Source: Bacillus sp. SG-1 (GTDB lineage Bacteria > Bacillota > Bacilli > Bacillales > Bacillaceae_B). From it: a stretch of 64,000 nucleotides of DNA. The stretch spans positions 1 through 64,000 of the forward strand of contig NZ_ABCF01000002.1 in the NCBI RefSeq assembly GCF_000181495.1, in the 5' to 3' direction. Each line of letters begins with the position of its first letter. The stretch's first letter is position 1. This document shows positions 1 to 8,792 of this stretch, one piece after another. The notes under the pieces were generated by a model. It ran no database searches. It was given only the letters and a program-made list of their open reading frames with translations, and was not told the origin of the DNA. The position numbers and the translations under genes were made by a program.

Positions 1-294
1 TTTTTCATTGAGAATTTCATACCCATAAGTCACACGTAAGCCATCATAGGACTCAATCCACGTTTTAACAAATGCTTTTTCGCCGTATCTTACCGGACTT
101 TTGTAACTGATTTCTATATCAATCACGGGAGAAATGATCCCGTCCTTTTCCATATCGGCATATCGAAAACCAAGATCTTCGATAAGCTTTGTTCTCCCCA
201 GTTCCATCCACACTAAATAATTGGCGTGATAGACAACACCCATTTGATCAGTTTCCGCATAACGGACTTCAATACTTTTCTCTGATATGTACAT
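1..294 (-). CDS. yneP: YneP-type acyl-CoA thioesterase (partial)
   Basis: Hotdog-fold thioesterase of the YbgC/YneP type, expected to hydrolyse short acyl-CoA thioesters in the cytoplasm. The first 98 codons are present and the C-terminus runs off the left edge. The start is ATG at 294. The family signature RYAETDQMGVVYHANY, with its catalytic Asp, is visible near residue 11, followed by VWMELGRTKLIEDLGF. It lies downstream of tlp and sspN in the same direction, the gene order known from B. subtilis. The family assignment is firm; the physiological substrate is unknown. Confidence 0.9.
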   Translation of the reverse strand, partial: MYISEKSIEVRYAETDQMGVVYHANYLVWMELGRTKLIEDLGFRYADMEKDGIISPVIDIEISYKSPVRYGEKAFVKTWIESYDGLRVTYGYEILNEK

Positions 295-364
295 TACTTA
301 ATCACCTTTACTATATAGTTTCTCTCCTAAGTTTATCATAGAAGGACTATTGTCCATAGAAGAA

Positions 365-387
365 GCTGCCGGAACTAATCCGGCAGC
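365..387 (-). terminator. Hairpin after tlp
   Basis: A 9-bp perfect stem (365-373 with 379-387) and 5-nt loop directly follow the tlp stop codon. On the minus strand it is followed by a pyrimidine stretch, not a clean T-run, so it may be a leaky terminator before yneP. Confidence 0.5.
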
Positions 388-392
388 CGGTC

Positions 393-647
393 TTATTTGT
401 ATTGATCATCCTGGCCGTTTCTTTGGTAGGCAGCCTCATCCTTCAATTCGCTTCTAAATGCGTCAATGCTCTCTCTGCGACGATCGTTTTTAGCTTCAAT
501 AGCCTGCTTCTGTTCATCGCTGTCTGTCATTGCCATTGACTCTTCTGCTCTCTCCATATTTTGGATTGTATGAAAGACCATGCTTTGCAGCTTATCAACA
601 TTATCGCTGCGGTCATCCGGATTAGGGCGGTTTTTATATTCTGCCAT
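393..647 (-). CDS. tlp: Small acid-soluble spore protein Tlp
   Basis: Tlp is a minor small acid-soluble spore protein made in the forespore under sigma-G in Bacillus. The 84-residue product matches the family in length and in its N-terminal block NRPNPDDRSDNVDKLQ, and is mostly charged helix. A GGAGG-type ribosome binding site lies just upstream of the ATG. It sits about 40 bp downstream of sspN in the same direction, as in B. subtilis where sspN and tlp are co-transcribed. It is named for a thioredoxin-like motif and has no demonstrated redox role. Confidence 0.93.
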   Translation of the reverse strand: MAEYKNRPNPDDRSDNVDKLQSMVFHTIQNMERAEESMAMTDSDEQKQAIEAKNDRRRESIDAFRSELKDEAAYQRNGQDDQYK

Positions 648-685
648 AGTTGGTTCCTCCTTTAATAAGGGTTTATAACTCGGTG

Positions 686-829
686 CTATTCACCTTTTGT
701 CTGGATCACTTGAGCATGTTGGCCTGACTTATCTTGCATTTGTCTTCCCTTATTTCCCCCTGCTTCACGCGGCTGGGTACCAAGGTGGTTCGGCACAAAA
801 TGTTTTCTGCTCCCTTTTGGATTGCTCAT
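686..829 (-). CDS. sspN: Small acid-soluble spore protein N
   Basis: A 47-residue minor SASP packed in the spore core. The product begins [20 protein letters not shown] and ends in a Gly/Gln/Lys-rich tail, which is the SspN pattern and usual length (about 48). An AAGGGAGGG ribosome binding site precedes the ATG at 829. It is first gene of the sspN-tlp unit. Expression in the forespore is expected from the family; I could not find a convincing sigma-G promoter upstream. Confidence 0.93.
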   Translation of the reverse strand: MSNPKGSRKHFVPNHLGTQPREAGGNKGRQMQDKSGQHAQVIQTKGE

Positions 830-960
830 AAAAAAATCCCTCCCTTAATCATTAGAATTTCCAAAGGGAGAGAAGATATGAGCATTCTTTAATTAGATAA
901 TACTGCCTGTGCTGGCCTAATTTGACTGCGGCAGTTTAAGAGTGGAGGTGTTTTCAGTTT

Positions 961-1115
961 GGTCTTTAGAACCTCTCTATAGGCACTTTTGCACTCGAAT
1001 GGCTTTCGTTTTAGTCTTTAATCCTTTCTTGAGACACTTTCGCACCTGAATGGCTCTCGTTTTGGTCTTTAAAACCTTTCTTGAGACACTCACTGTGATT
1101 GCCTCCATTGGTCAA
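961..1115. repeat. Degenerate ~52-bp tandem array (locus 1)
   Basis: Three imperfect units begin at about 961, 1013 and 1064, giving periods of 52 and 51 bp. Units share a GGTCTTTA start, a TTGAGACACTTT-like middle and a GAATGGCTCTCGTTTT end; the third decays after about 35 bp. It lies in the 420-bp gap between sspN and the FbpB-type gene. No coding potential is apparent in it. Confidence 0.7.
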
Positions 1116-1248
1116 TAGACCCATTCTAGAGGAACTAAGGAACTCACTTAAGCGATTTTTGCACCGGGTTCTATTTAATATGTGTAATGCCGAAAAACCA
1201 ACCGTATGGGCACAGTCGGTTCAGTTTGATCCTATCTTTTCAGCTTGG

Positions 1249-1392
1249 TTACTCCGCTTTGTCCATTCGCTTGATTTCCAGTCTGGACTCGATTCTTTCT
1301 TCGATAACATCCATTGCTTCTGCATCCATCATCAATGCTTTTTTGTTTTCATTCACTAGATCGGTAAATGACTTTTTTCTTGGTTTTCGCAT
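1249..1392 (-). CDS. fbpB: FbpB-family small basic protein
   Basis: A 47-residue basic peptide that begins MRKPRKKSFTDLVNENKKAL and contains the IEERIESRLE block typical of the FbpB family. In B. subtilis FbpB is Fur-controlled and is proposed to help the FsrA small RNA silence iron-using enzymes, aconitase among them. The start is ATG at 1392 with an AGAGGG ribosome binding site. It lies 120 bp downstream of yneN and two genes from acnA, all on the minus strand. An AT-rich palindrome about 50-60 bp upstream could be a Fur site but does not match the 7-1-7 consensus well. The assignment rests on size, charge and motif. Confidence 0.85.
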   Translation of the reverse strand: MRKPRKKSFTDLVNENKKALMMDAEAMDVIEERIESRLEIKRMDKAE

Positions 1393-1509
1393 TTTATACC
1401 CTCTCTTCTGTCATAGTTTATTTCTATTATGGGCAAAATGCGTGTTAATTATAATTAAATTTTCTAAAATTTTTAAAAAGAGAGGGTATTCTCATAAAGG
1501 AGAAAAATC

Positions 1510-2079
1510 CTATTGAACAAACACATGAAATCCTTCTTCATCCAACGCGCCGATATGCTTATTGATTACGTACCCTTTTTCATCAATCAGCATCGTTGTC
1601 GGAATCGATATCACCTGGTAGTCTTCATTCACTTTGTCGTCTTCATCCAGCAAAACCGGGAAGGAAATGCCTGCATCCCGCGCGAATTCTTCTGCATGAT
1701 CTTCTGGATCAATGTTAATCGATATAACTTTAATATCCTGGTTTGTCTTATTGAACTCTTCTAATGCAGGCAATTCTTGCGTGCAAGGGGTGCACCAGGC
1801 TGCCCAGAAGTTGATCAAAACTTTCTCACCTTTTAAATCAGCTAAAGAAATGGTTTCACCAGTGAGTGTCTGTAGTGTAAAATCAGGTGCCATCGTTCCG
1901 AGCTTAGGTCCTGGCAAGCGATCCGGAACCTCTTCTTGTGTCAAGGATGTCGCAGCATTATCATTACTTAGAACTTCCTCTGTATTTTTAAATTCATACA
2001 TCACGGGTAATGACTTATTTTCCGTGTAAATAACCACCATAAATAAAAATATTAATAATGTTCCCATCAGCATTTTCAC
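1510..2079 (-). CDS. yneN: Membrane-anchored thioredoxin-like protein YneN
   Basis: Extracytoplasmic thiol-disulfide oxidoreductase of the TlpA/ResA type, expected to face the outside of the membrane and reduce or oxidise cysteines of exported proteins. The 189-residue product has an N-terminal membrane anchor (residues about 1-20), then a TlpA-like domain starting near GTMAPDFTLQTL, the active site WAAWCTPC and the cis-Pro segment SIPTTMLID. I chose the GTG at 2079 because a GGAGGGG ribosome binding site lies 8-9 nt upstream; a longer frame from 2166 lacks one. It follows acnA on the same strand, as in B. subtilis. Confidence 0.9.
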   Translation of the reverse strand: MKMLMGTLLIFLFMVVIYTENKSLPVMYEFKNTEEVLSNDNAATSLTQEEVPDRLPGPKLGTMAPDFTLQTLTGETISLADLKGEKVLINFWAAWCTPCTQELPALEEFNKTNQDIKVISINIDPEDHAEEFARDAGISFPVLLDEDDKVNEDYQVISIPTTMLIDEKGYVINKHIGALDEEGFHVFVQ

Positions 2080-2208
2080 TGATACAGCCCCTCCAATCGT
2101 GATATTCAATTTTATGAGGGCTTGTCTCGATTTATTATTAAAAATGAGGTTACCGGATAAAATCAATAGGTAAAGCTCTCAATTTAACGTCCTTAAAGAA
2201 CCTAAAAA

Positions 2209-2238
2209 AAACACCCGTTTCAAAAGAAACGGGTGTTT
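2209..2238 (-). terminator. acnA terminator
   Basis: A perfect 13-bp stem (2209-2221 with 2226-2238) and AAAA loop sit 14 bp after the acnA stop. On the minus strand the hairpin is followed by a run of T, a standard intrinsic terminator. Confidence 0.92.
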
Positions 2239-2251
2239 GAGACTTTCATTA

Positions 2252-4963
2252 TTACGCTTTAAGTTTGTCACGAAGAACCATTTGCAGAATTCCGCCATGA
2301 CGGTAGTAGTCAACTTCAACATCAGAGTCGAAACGGACAAGCGCTTCGAATTGAGTTTTGTTGCCATCTTCGTCGGTAGCAGTAACTTTAACGATATCAC
2401 GCGGTTTAACACCTTCAGCAAGTTCTACAGAGATAGACTCAGTACCTTTCAAGCCAAGTGTATCAGCATTTTCGTCCTTCTTGAATTGAAGTGGGAGTAC
2501 ACCCATCATTACAAGGTTTGAACGGTGGATACGCTCATAGCTTTCAGCGATGACTGTCTTGATGCCCAGAAGGTTTGTACCTTTGGCAGCCCAGTCGCGG
2601 GAAGATCCCATTCCGTAGTCTTTACCTGCAAGTACAGCCAGGCCAACGCCTTGTTCTTTGTACTTCATGCATGCATCATACATTGCCATTACTTCATCTT
2701 CAGGCCAGTAAGTAGTGAAACCGCCTTCTGTTCCTGGAGCAATGCGGTTACGGATACGGATGTTAGCGAACGTTCCGCGCATCATTACTTCATGGTTACC
2801 ACGACGGGAACCATAAGAGTTAAAGTCGCGAGGCTCAACTCCGTTACTGCGCAGGTATTTACCAGCAGGTGTATCTTTACCGATGGCACCGGCAGGAGAA
2901 ATATGGTCAGTTGTAACAGAATCACCGAACTTACCGACAACTCTCAATCCTTCTAAAGGCTTGATGTCTTCTGGTGTCGTAGCAAGACCTTCAAAGAATG
3001 GAGGGTTTTGAATGTACGTTGATTTTTCATCAAAGCTGTACAACGGTTCGTTGCTCGTTTGGATTTCGTTCCAACGTGCATTATCCTGGAATACATTTTC
3101 ATATTCTCTGCGGAACAATTCAGGTGTAACTGTTCGTTTCACGACATCTTTCACTTCATCCTGTGTAGGCCAGATGTCAGCGAAGAATACATCATTACCG
3201 TCTTTGTCTTTTCCAAGAGAATCTTTTTGAAGATCAATATCCACAGTTCCTGCAAGAGCATATGCCACAACCAATGGAGGTGAAGCAAGATAGTTTGCTT
3301 TTACCAGCGGATGGATACGTCCTTCAAAGTTACGGTTACCGGAAAGAACTGATGTAAGCAATAGATCGGCATCTGCCACTGCCTTCTCAATTTCCGGAAG
3401 AAGCGGACCTGAGTTACCAATACATGTTGTACAACCGTAACCAACAAGGTTGAAACCAAGCTTTTCAAGCGGCTCTAGCAAACCAGAGTCCTCAAGGTAG
3501 CCTGTAACAACTTTTGATCCTGGAGCAAGTGATGTTTTTACATAATCAGGAACGATCATGCCTTTTTCAGCAGCCTTTTTGGCAACAAGACCAGCACCAA
3601 GCATTACATACGGGTTAGATGTATTCGTACAAGATGTGATCGCTGCGATACCGATACCACCTGTTGGAATTTTCACTTCTTCACCGTTTCTATTTGTATA
3701 AGAAGCCGTTTTATTGATTTCTTTCTCATCAAGACCAAAACCTTGGTTGCCTTCAGGATTTGTGATCGCCTCATGGAATGAAGATTTCATCTCAGAAAGA
3801 GGGATCAAATCTTGCGGACGCTTAGGACCGGAAAGGTTTGGTTCGATTTCAGACAGATTGATTTCTACTACATCTGTGTAGACAGGGTCTTCTCTATCCG
3901 GGGTGAAGAACATATCGTTCTCTTTCAGATATTGTTCAACCACATTAATGTGCTCTTCGGAACGGCCCGTTAAGCGCATGTAGTCAAGTGACTCTGCATC
4001 AACTGGGAAGAATCCGCAAGTCGCACCGTACTCAGGCGCCATGTTGGCAATTGTCGCACGGTCTGCAAGTGGAAGTGTCGCAACACCTTCACCGAAGTAC
4101 TCGACAAACTTACCGACAACACCTTTTTGACGAAGAACTTGAGTCACTTTAAGAGCCAAGTCAGTAGCTGTGGCACCATTAGGAAGTGCTCCAGTCATCT
4201 TCACACCGATTACTTCAGGGATCGGGAAGTACGAAGGCTGTCCAAGCATTCCTGCTTCTGCCTCGATTCCACCTACTCCCCATCCTAGTACACCGATACC
4301 GTTGATCATTGTTGTATGGGAGTCAGTACCTACAAGTGTATCAGGGTATGTTTCAAATTCACCGTCTTCATTCTCGACAGCATGAACTACATTAGCCAGA
4401 TACTCAAGGTTAACCTGGTGGACGATTCCAGTCGCAGGCGGTACAGCACGATAGTTTTTAAATGCTTTTTGCGCCCAGCTCAAGAACTGGTAACGCTCGG
4501 CATTACGTTCGAATTCAAGGTCCATGTTGACTGCAAGAGAGTCAGCAGTACCATATTTATCAACCTGTACAGAGTGGTCAATTACAAGATCAACCGGGAT
4601 TTCCGGATTGATCTTATCAGGATCTCCACCGATATCAGCCATTGCTTTACGCAGGGAAGCCAAGTCCACCACGGCAGGTACTCCTGTGAAGTCTTGAAGG
4701 ATTACACGTGAAGGCTTGAATGGAACTTCAGCATCCTTCACATCTGCAGAACCCCAGTTTGCCAGGTTTTCTACATGGTCTTTGTTGATTACGCGGCCGT
4801 CAAATTGGCGCAGTACAGATTCAAGCAATACCTTCACTGAGTAAGGTAAGCGTGAAACTTTTGCTACGCCCGCCTCTTCTAATGCTTTTAAACGATAATA
4901 ATGATAGCGTTTCCCTGCTGCTTCAAATGAAGAACGGGAGTTAAATACGTCATTTTTCGCCAT
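2252..4963 (-). CDS. acnA: Aconitate hydratase AcnA
   Basis: Aconitase converts citrate to isocitrate in the TCA cycle through a 4Fe-4S cluster; in Bacillus the same protein also binds RNA. The 903-residue product covers the full length of bacterial AcnA. Cluster ligands are visible in [11 protein letters not shown] and in [12 protein letters not shown], and the C-terminal swivel domain has [13 protein letters not shown]. The start is ATG at 4963, preceded by GAGGGGG; the in-frame ATG 22 codons upstream has no ribosome binding site. It is a monocistronic gene with its own terminator. Upstream lies a perfect CcpC-type dyad, so citrate-responsive repression is likely. The nearby FbpB gene suggests iron-sparing control. 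Confidence 0.97.
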   Translation of the reverse strand: MAKNDVFNSRSSFEAAGKRYHYYRLKALEEAGVAKVSRLPYSVKVLLESVLRQFDGRVINKDHVENLANWGSADVKDAEVPFKPSRVILQDFTGVPAVVDLASLRKAMADIGGDPDKINPEIPVDLVIDHSVQVDKYGTADSLAVNMDLEFERNAERYQFLSWAQKAFKNYRAVPPATGIVHQVNLEYLANVVHAVENEDGEFETYPDTLVGTDSHTTMINGIGVLGWGVGGIEAEAGMLGQPSYFPIPEVIGVKMTGALPNGATATDLALKVTQVLRQKGVVGKFVEYFGEGVATLPLADRATIANMAPEYGATCGFFPVDAESLDYMRLTGRSEEHINVVEQYLKENDMFFTPDREDPVYTDVVEINLSEIEPNLSGPKRPQDLIPLSEMKSSFHEAITNPEGNQGFGLDEKEINKTASYTNRNGEEVKIPTGGIGIAAITSCTNTSNPYVMLGAGLVAKKAAEKGMIVPDYVKTSLAPGSKVVTGYLEDSGLLEPLEKLGFNLVGYGCTTCIGNSGPLLPEIEKAVADADLLLTSVLSGNRNFEGRIHPLVKANYLASPPLVVAYALAGTVDIDLQKDSLGKDKDGNDVFFADIWPTQDEVKDVVKRTVTPELFRREYENVFQDNARWNEIQTSNEPLYSFDEKSTYIQNPPFFEGLATTPEDIKPLEGLRVVGKFGDSVTTDHISPAGAIGKDTPAGKYLRSNGVEPRDFNSYGSRRGNHEVMMRGTFANIRIRNRIAPGTEGGFTTYWPEDEVMAMYDACMKYKEQGVGLAVLAGKDYGMGSSRDWAAKGTNLLGIKTVIAESYERIHRSNLVMMGVLPLQFKKDENADTLGLKGTESISVELAEGVKPRDIVKVTATDEDGNKTQFEALVRFDSDVEVDYYRHGGILQMVLRDKLKA

Positions 4964-5051
4964 CTCGATTCCCCCTCTTAGAGATTGTAACGATTTTACG
5001 TGTGCTGAAAAGTTTGATTGTGTTTTCAACTTGGTTCACATTACCATCTTA

Positions 5052-5080
5052 ATACAAGCGATTACATAAGTAAATATCAA
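5052..5080 (-). promoter_or_regulatory. Candidate acnA promoter
   Basis: On the minus strand a TTGATA -35 element (5075-5080) and a TTGTAT -10 element (5052-5057) are separated by 17 bp. A CTTAT half-site lies inside the spacer near 5067, about where the second CcpC contact sits in B. subtilis citB. Confidence 0.55.
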
Positions 5081-5097
5081 GAAAGTTATTGTACTTG

Positions 5098-5112
5098 ATA
5101 AGTTTTTCTTAT
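5098..5112 (-). promoter_or_regulatory. CcpC-type operator dyad
   Basis: ATAA-N7-TTAT, read ATAAGAAAAACTTAT on the minus strand, is a perfect match to the dyad bound by the LysR-type repressor CcpC upstream of citB. It is centred about 60 bp upstream of the inferred start of transcription, which agrees with the B. subtilis layout. Confidence 0.75.
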
Positions 5113-5289
5113 GGGTTTCTAACTTTTCATTTTGCGACAAAACAAAAAGCCGATTATCGCAGGCTTTTGTTAAAATAGTCTGATTCTTTTGAGCAGTTTT
5201 TATTATCCTGAAAAAATAAAATGAAAGGATTTCAGCTTATAGGATAGCCTTCCCGAGGAAACGATAAGTTGCAAGGGGAGGTGATTCAA

Positions 5290-5439
5290 ATGGCCAAAAG
5301 AAAAGCCAATCATATCCGTGAAGGCATGAATGCCGCCAAAGCACAAGGTACCGGAGCCGGATATAATGAAGAGTTTTCTAATGAACCGCTGACTGCCGCA
5401 CAGAGACAGAACAACAAAAAGCGCAAGAAAAATCAATAA
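5290..5439 (+). CDS. sspO: Small acid-soluble spore protein O
   Basis: A 49-residue minor SASP (also called CotK). The product begins [20 protein letters not shown], contains GTGAGYNEE and ends [14 protein letters not shown], matching SspO closely. A GGGGAGG ribosome binding site precedes the ATG. It is divergent from acnA, as in B. subtilis. There sspO is followed directly by sspP; here a repeat and a convergent small gene separate them by about 1.3 kb. Forespore expression is expected from the family. Confidence 0.93.
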   Translation: MAKRKANHIREGMNAAKAQGTGAGYNEEFSNEPLTAAQRQNNKKRKKNQ

Positions 5440-5553
5440 TCAAACAATTTCAACTATATAGTAACAAATCTTTCACCTTATACTCAATTGAAAGGCCTTG
5501 CAATTTTCATTTAAAATGCCCAATCGATTTTAACACCTATGCGTCCGAAGGGT

Positions 5554-6314
5554 AAAAAAAAAGGATTGGCCATGTAAAATGTAAGTAGTTCACTTTAGAG
5601 GTACAATATGTAAAAACTCATAGTCTTTAGCATACGAATTTGCACGATTATTCGTATGCTATTTTAATTGATATTACAGCATTTCTTTTACGTTTAAGTG
5701 TGTTTTCGTATCTAATTTCGCATACGGTTCCACAACACTGAAAAATATATTGTAGGCTTTTGATTAAAGTGGCTAAAAAACATAACGGATTTTTAACGGA
5801 TTTTATCCATTATGGTTAATCGTTCTTATAGGGATTAAAATAACTTAATAAGTTCACTGATTCAAAATTGACCATTTCTTCAAATTCAGCCAAGCGATTC
5901 TCTCTTCATGGCCCCCTCCACCATAAAAGCGAGGACCAATAAAGAAACAGTACCATGAACTTAGACCATAAGGGAGGAAATTGCCCTTATGGAAGAAATG
6001 TCGAAAAAAAATAGGTCATATAAGGGTAAAATTTTCTGCTATTTACTTAAAAAACATGAAAATTGGGTTCCTGAGCATGCTTAACGGAAAATCCTTCCCT
6101 TATTTGCTTCTCCCCAGCTAAAATAGGCAGTTTTAAGGAAAAGTTTTCCCCTATTTTAAGTACCCTTCTTTTGGTGACCTACTCAATTAATGAAATTTAT
6201 TATGTGCATTTTATTACGAATTCATAGTAAAAAAGCAGCCCGTTTTGGACTGCTTTTCCTCGTTTTGTACTCAAAAACTGAACTACTTAGTGTAAAATGG
6301 CCAATCCTTTTTTT
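5554..6314. repeat. Dispersed repeat family A, copy 1 (with terminal inverted repeats)
   Basis: Non-coding element filling the sspO-YtzC-like gap. Near-identical inverted arms of about 36 bp bound it: 5554-5592 on the left and 6279-6314 on the right, both containing GGATTGGCCAT and TAAGTAGTTCA. Inside are a perfect 11-bp hairpin (AGCATACGAAT / ATTCGTATGCT, about 5630-5661), several CTTAACGGAAAA / TTCCCTTATT blocks, and near the right end an intrinsic-terminator-like hairpin (6231-6257). Copies 2 and 3 lie at 18.8-19.4 kb and 59.0-59.2 kb. It resembles a MITE or transcribed structured element; no transposase is present. Confidence 0.85.
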
Positions 6315-6576
6315 AGCTTGGATTCTGGTTCACCTGTTGCACTACAGAGGATAAATCAGATTTCATCTTTTCGAGCTGTTCCCGCTGATGTTCAGAAGCT
6401 ACTTCCAGTGCATTTTCAATCTGCTGGTAGGCTTCGTTCACCTCGTTCTTTAAATGAGCGAGTTGATGACCGTAATCTGCACCATCCAGTACCATTTCAT
6501 TCACTACGTCTTTTACTTCTTCATGACCTTGCTGGGCAGCTTGGAACGCCTGCTGTTTATCTTTATGATATGGCAT
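6313..6576 (-). CDS. Small helical protein, YtzC (DUF2524)-like
   Basis: An 87-residue, hydrophilic, all-helical protein of unknown function. Its C-terminal half (ALEVASEHQREQLEKMKSDL) resembles the conserved end of YtzC/DUF2524 proteins, which is a tentative match. An AAGGAGATGAT ribosome binding site precedes the ATG at 6576. The stop codon overlaps the right inverted arm of repeat A copy 1, so the element abuts the coding end. The gene is convergent with sspO and divergent from sspP. Confidence 0.6.
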   Translation of the reverse strand: MPYHKDKQQAFQAAQQGHEEVKDVVNEMVLDGADYGHQLAHLKNEVNEAYQQIENALEVASEHQREQLEKMKSDLSSVVQQVNQNPS

Positions 6577-6671
6577 GATATCATCTCCTTCAGAAAAAAT
6601 AATCCAATGTTAGATTCTCCTTTTTCTACGGAAATTATACGGAATTCAATAAATACAAAGTAAGCAAGGGA

Positions 6672-6702
6672 TGAATAAGAGGCTTTAAAAATCCGCATTC
6701 TA
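6672..6702 (+). promoter_or_regulatory. Candidate sigma-G promoter for sspP
   Basis: TGAATA (6672-6677), an 18-bp spacer and CATTCTA (6696-6702) match the sigma-G consensus TGAATA / CATACTA in 12 of 13 positions. The ribosome binding site follows closely, so the untranslated leader would be very short. Confidence 0.6.
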
Positions 6703-6721
6703 CATTTAGGAGGGATGCGAA

Positions 6722-6865
6722 ATGAACAAAAATGATAACAAAGATATGCGCAGAAATTACACTAAAGGGCAGCCTAGCGGACAACCCGAGCCTTTAAGCG
6801 GATCAAAGAAAGTTAAAAACCATAACCATACCCGCCAAAAACATAATCAACACCACGATATGTAA
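6722..6865 (+). CDS. sspP: Small acid-soluble spore protein P
   Basis: A 47-residue minor SASP (also called CotL). The conserved core [14 protein letters not shown] followed by NHTRQKHN and the end HDM identify SspP. The ribosome binding site is AGGAGGG. In B. subtilis it is the second gene of an sspO-sspP operon; here it stands alone with its own likely sigma-G promoter and its own strong terminator, after insertion of repeat A and a small gene between the two. Confidence 0.93.
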   Translation: MNKNDNKDMRRNYTKGQPSGQPEPLSGSKKVKNHNHTRQKHNQHHDM

Positions 6866-6870
6866 AAGTT

Positions 6871-6902
6871 AAACACAGTCCCTCTTTGGCGGGACTGTGT
6901 TT
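6871..6902 (+). terminator. sspP terminator
   Basis: A 12-bp stem (6871-6882 with 6891-6902), an 8-nt loop and a following T-run lie directly after the sspP stop codon. Confidence 0.92.
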
Positions 6903-6950
6903 TTTTGCGCAGGTTACTCGGTTATTCGGTGGTAAGGTCATACTAAGTTG

Positions 6951-7160
6951 TTTCTCCCTAGACAACCAATTACAGGACTAATTTTTTTATATTGTGCTGT
7001 TTCCTTGATAATGACCCTATTACAGTGTTCAATTCTTTTTATTATGTGGTGTTCCCTGCTTAATACCTAATTATAGGGCTCATCGTCCTTCTGTATTAAA
7101 GTAATTTCCGCTTAATCCCATTATTACAGAACGAATTACTCTTCAAAATTCTGTGTTTCA
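6951..7160. repeat. Degenerate ~52-bp tandem array (locus 2)
   Basis: Four imperfect units, aligned on the motif ATTACAG / ATTATAG at about 6969, 7019, 7070 and 7123 (periods 50, 51, 53). Each unit also has a TTTCC-TTAAT block. It fills the gap between sspP and the convergent selA end. No open reading frame of note is present. Confidence 0.65.
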
Positions 7161-7168
7161 TAACCCAC

Positions 7169-8569
7169 TCAATCCTGACTTATTAACGTCTCGCTGATGA
7201 CCGGGATTTCTTCCGGGTCTACGGTCCTGAAGTCGAGGAGCAGTTCATCTCGGTATATTCGTGCGATGATTGGTGTATCTGCTTTCCGCAGCATTCTCTC
7301 CAGTTGAGCAGCTTCCAGTTGGGAATGTTTTAGAGAAAGAACAAAGGTGTCAAGTTCTACTTCAGGCATCGTCCCTCCACCCACCTGGCTTTTGTCAGGT
7401 TTAACTTCTGCATGGAAGTTGTTTGTTTTTTCATTTAAAACATGAGCCATATCATCTGCAATTTTCTTTAGTTCGTCCGTTTTCATAAGCAGGGACCGAT
7501 AGGCCGGGATATTATTCACATTGCCTCTTAAATAATCAAGAAGGGTCCCTTCCAAAGCAGCCAACGTCATTTTATCTACACGGAGGACCCGGGCAAGCTG
7601 ATGTTTTTTCAAAGCATCAATGATGTCTTTCTTGCCTGCAATGATACCCGCTTGCGGTCCGCCAAGCAGTTTATCGCCACTGAAGGATACTATGTCCGCA
7701 CCTTTAGTGATCACTTCTTTCACCAATGGCTCGGAACCTATCCCATGCTTCTTTAGGTCATAAAGCATGCCGCTCCCCAAGTCCTCGTAATAGATGACAT
7801 GCTCCTGAGTTGAAGCTAAATTCACAAGTTCATCCGTCGTAGCTTCTTCAGTAAAACCTTTAATGACAAAATTGCTTCTATGAACCTTCATCAGCATGGA
7901 GGTATTTTCGTTGAGGTTATCAGCGTAATCTGAGATACGCGTCTTGTTCGTCGTGCCGACTTCCACCAATACTGCGCCGCTTTCTTCCATAATCGATGAA
8001 ACCCGGAATGATCCACCGATTTCGACTAGTTCCCCCCTGGAGACAATAACTTCTTTTTCTTTGCCAAGAGCGGATAGGATTAGAAATACTGCAGCTGCAT
8101 TGTTGTTGACCACCATTGCTGCTTCGGATCCCGTAACTTCCCTGAGGAGAATTTCCGCATGCTTATGGCGGGAGCCGCGGGTGCCATTTTCTATATCATA
8201 TTCCAAGTTATTATAATTCTCAGCTATTTCCAGAACATGCTGAGCTGCAGTTTGGCTTAATCTTGCCCGACCGAGGTTTGTGTGGAGAATAGTACCGCTT
8301 GCATTGATTACTTTTGATAAAGTGTAGGAAAATTTATGTTTTGCTGCTTGATGGGCTTGTTCTATTAAATGATTATTCAAATCTGCACTCCCTGGCACAG
8401 GACCGTCCCATGTCGCGTCAAGAATTTTCTTCCTTAGAGTGGCCACAGCCTCTTTAATGAGGTCAGTTCCCTGTTCAACCGATATGTTTCGTTCTTTTAT
8501 CATTTTTGCAAAATCCTCACCTTGCTGGATTTCATGGATGGAAGGTATTTTTCGTAACAGTTCCTTCAT
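7169..8569 (-). CDS. selA: L-seryl-tRNA(Sec) selenium transferase SelA
   Basis: SelA is a PLP enzyme that turns seryl-tRNA(Sec) into selenocysteinyl-tRNA(Sec) using selenophosphate. The 466-residue product has the family's length. Visible features are the N-terminal helical tRNA-binding region, INASGTILHTNLGRARLS near residue 88, and the PLP lysine in SFSGDKLLGGPQAG (about K300). A GGAGG ribosome binding site lies 9 nt before the ATG. The window has no selB, selD or selC, which often cluster with selA. A SelW-type gene with an in-frame TGA lies 650 bp upstream on the same strand, so the enzyme is probably in use. Confidence 0.96.
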   Translation of the reverse strand: MKELLRKIPSIHEIQQGEDFAKMIKERNISVEQGTDLIKEAVATLRKKILDATWDGPVPGSADLNNHLIEQAHQAAKHKFSYTLSKVINASGTILHTNLGRARLSQTAAQHVLEIAENYNNLEYDIENGTRGSRHKHAEILLREVTGSEAAMVVNNNAAAVFLILSALGKEKEVIVSRGELVEIGGSFRVSSIMEESGAVLVEVGTTNKTRISDYADNLNENTSMLMKVHRSNFVIKGFTEEATTDELVNLASTQEHVIYYEDLGSGMLYDLKKHGIGSEPLVKEVITKGADIVSFSGDKLLGGPQAGIIAGKKDIIDALKKHQLARVLRVDKMTLAALEGTLLDYLRGNVNNIPAYRSLLMKTDELKKIADDMAHVLNEKTNNFHAEVKPDKSQVGGGTMPEVELDTFVLSLKHSQLEAAQLERMLRKADTPIIARIYRDELLLDFRTVDPEEIPVISETLISQD

Positions 8570-8609
8570 AATAGTTGCCTCCTGATCAATAACACAATGA
8601 ATATTTCAC

Positions 8610-8637
8610 ATTATACCACCCACACATCATAACCCAA
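8610..8637 (-). promoter_or_regulatory. Candidate sigma-A promoter of selA
   Basis: On the minus strand TTGGGT (8632-8637), a 16-bp spacer and a perfect TATAAT (8610-8615) lie about 40 bp upstream of the selA start. Confidence 0.55.
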
Positions 8638-8792
8638 AAAGAATAAACTGATGAAAAGTCACTTATATTGCTGTTCATCCAGATTTTCACTAACTGCTTG
8701 CTTTTTCCTTTAAAGGGATGACAGAATCCCTGTCCAGGAACTGAACCAGCAAGAACCTGCGAAAAAAGACAATAGGAAAGATGGAGGAAATC

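Noticed and set aside
1099-1516. Plus-strand frames of 86 and 109 codons
   Set aside because: They overlap the FbpB-type gene and the tandem array, lack ribosome binding sites and encode biased Phe/Ser-rich products.
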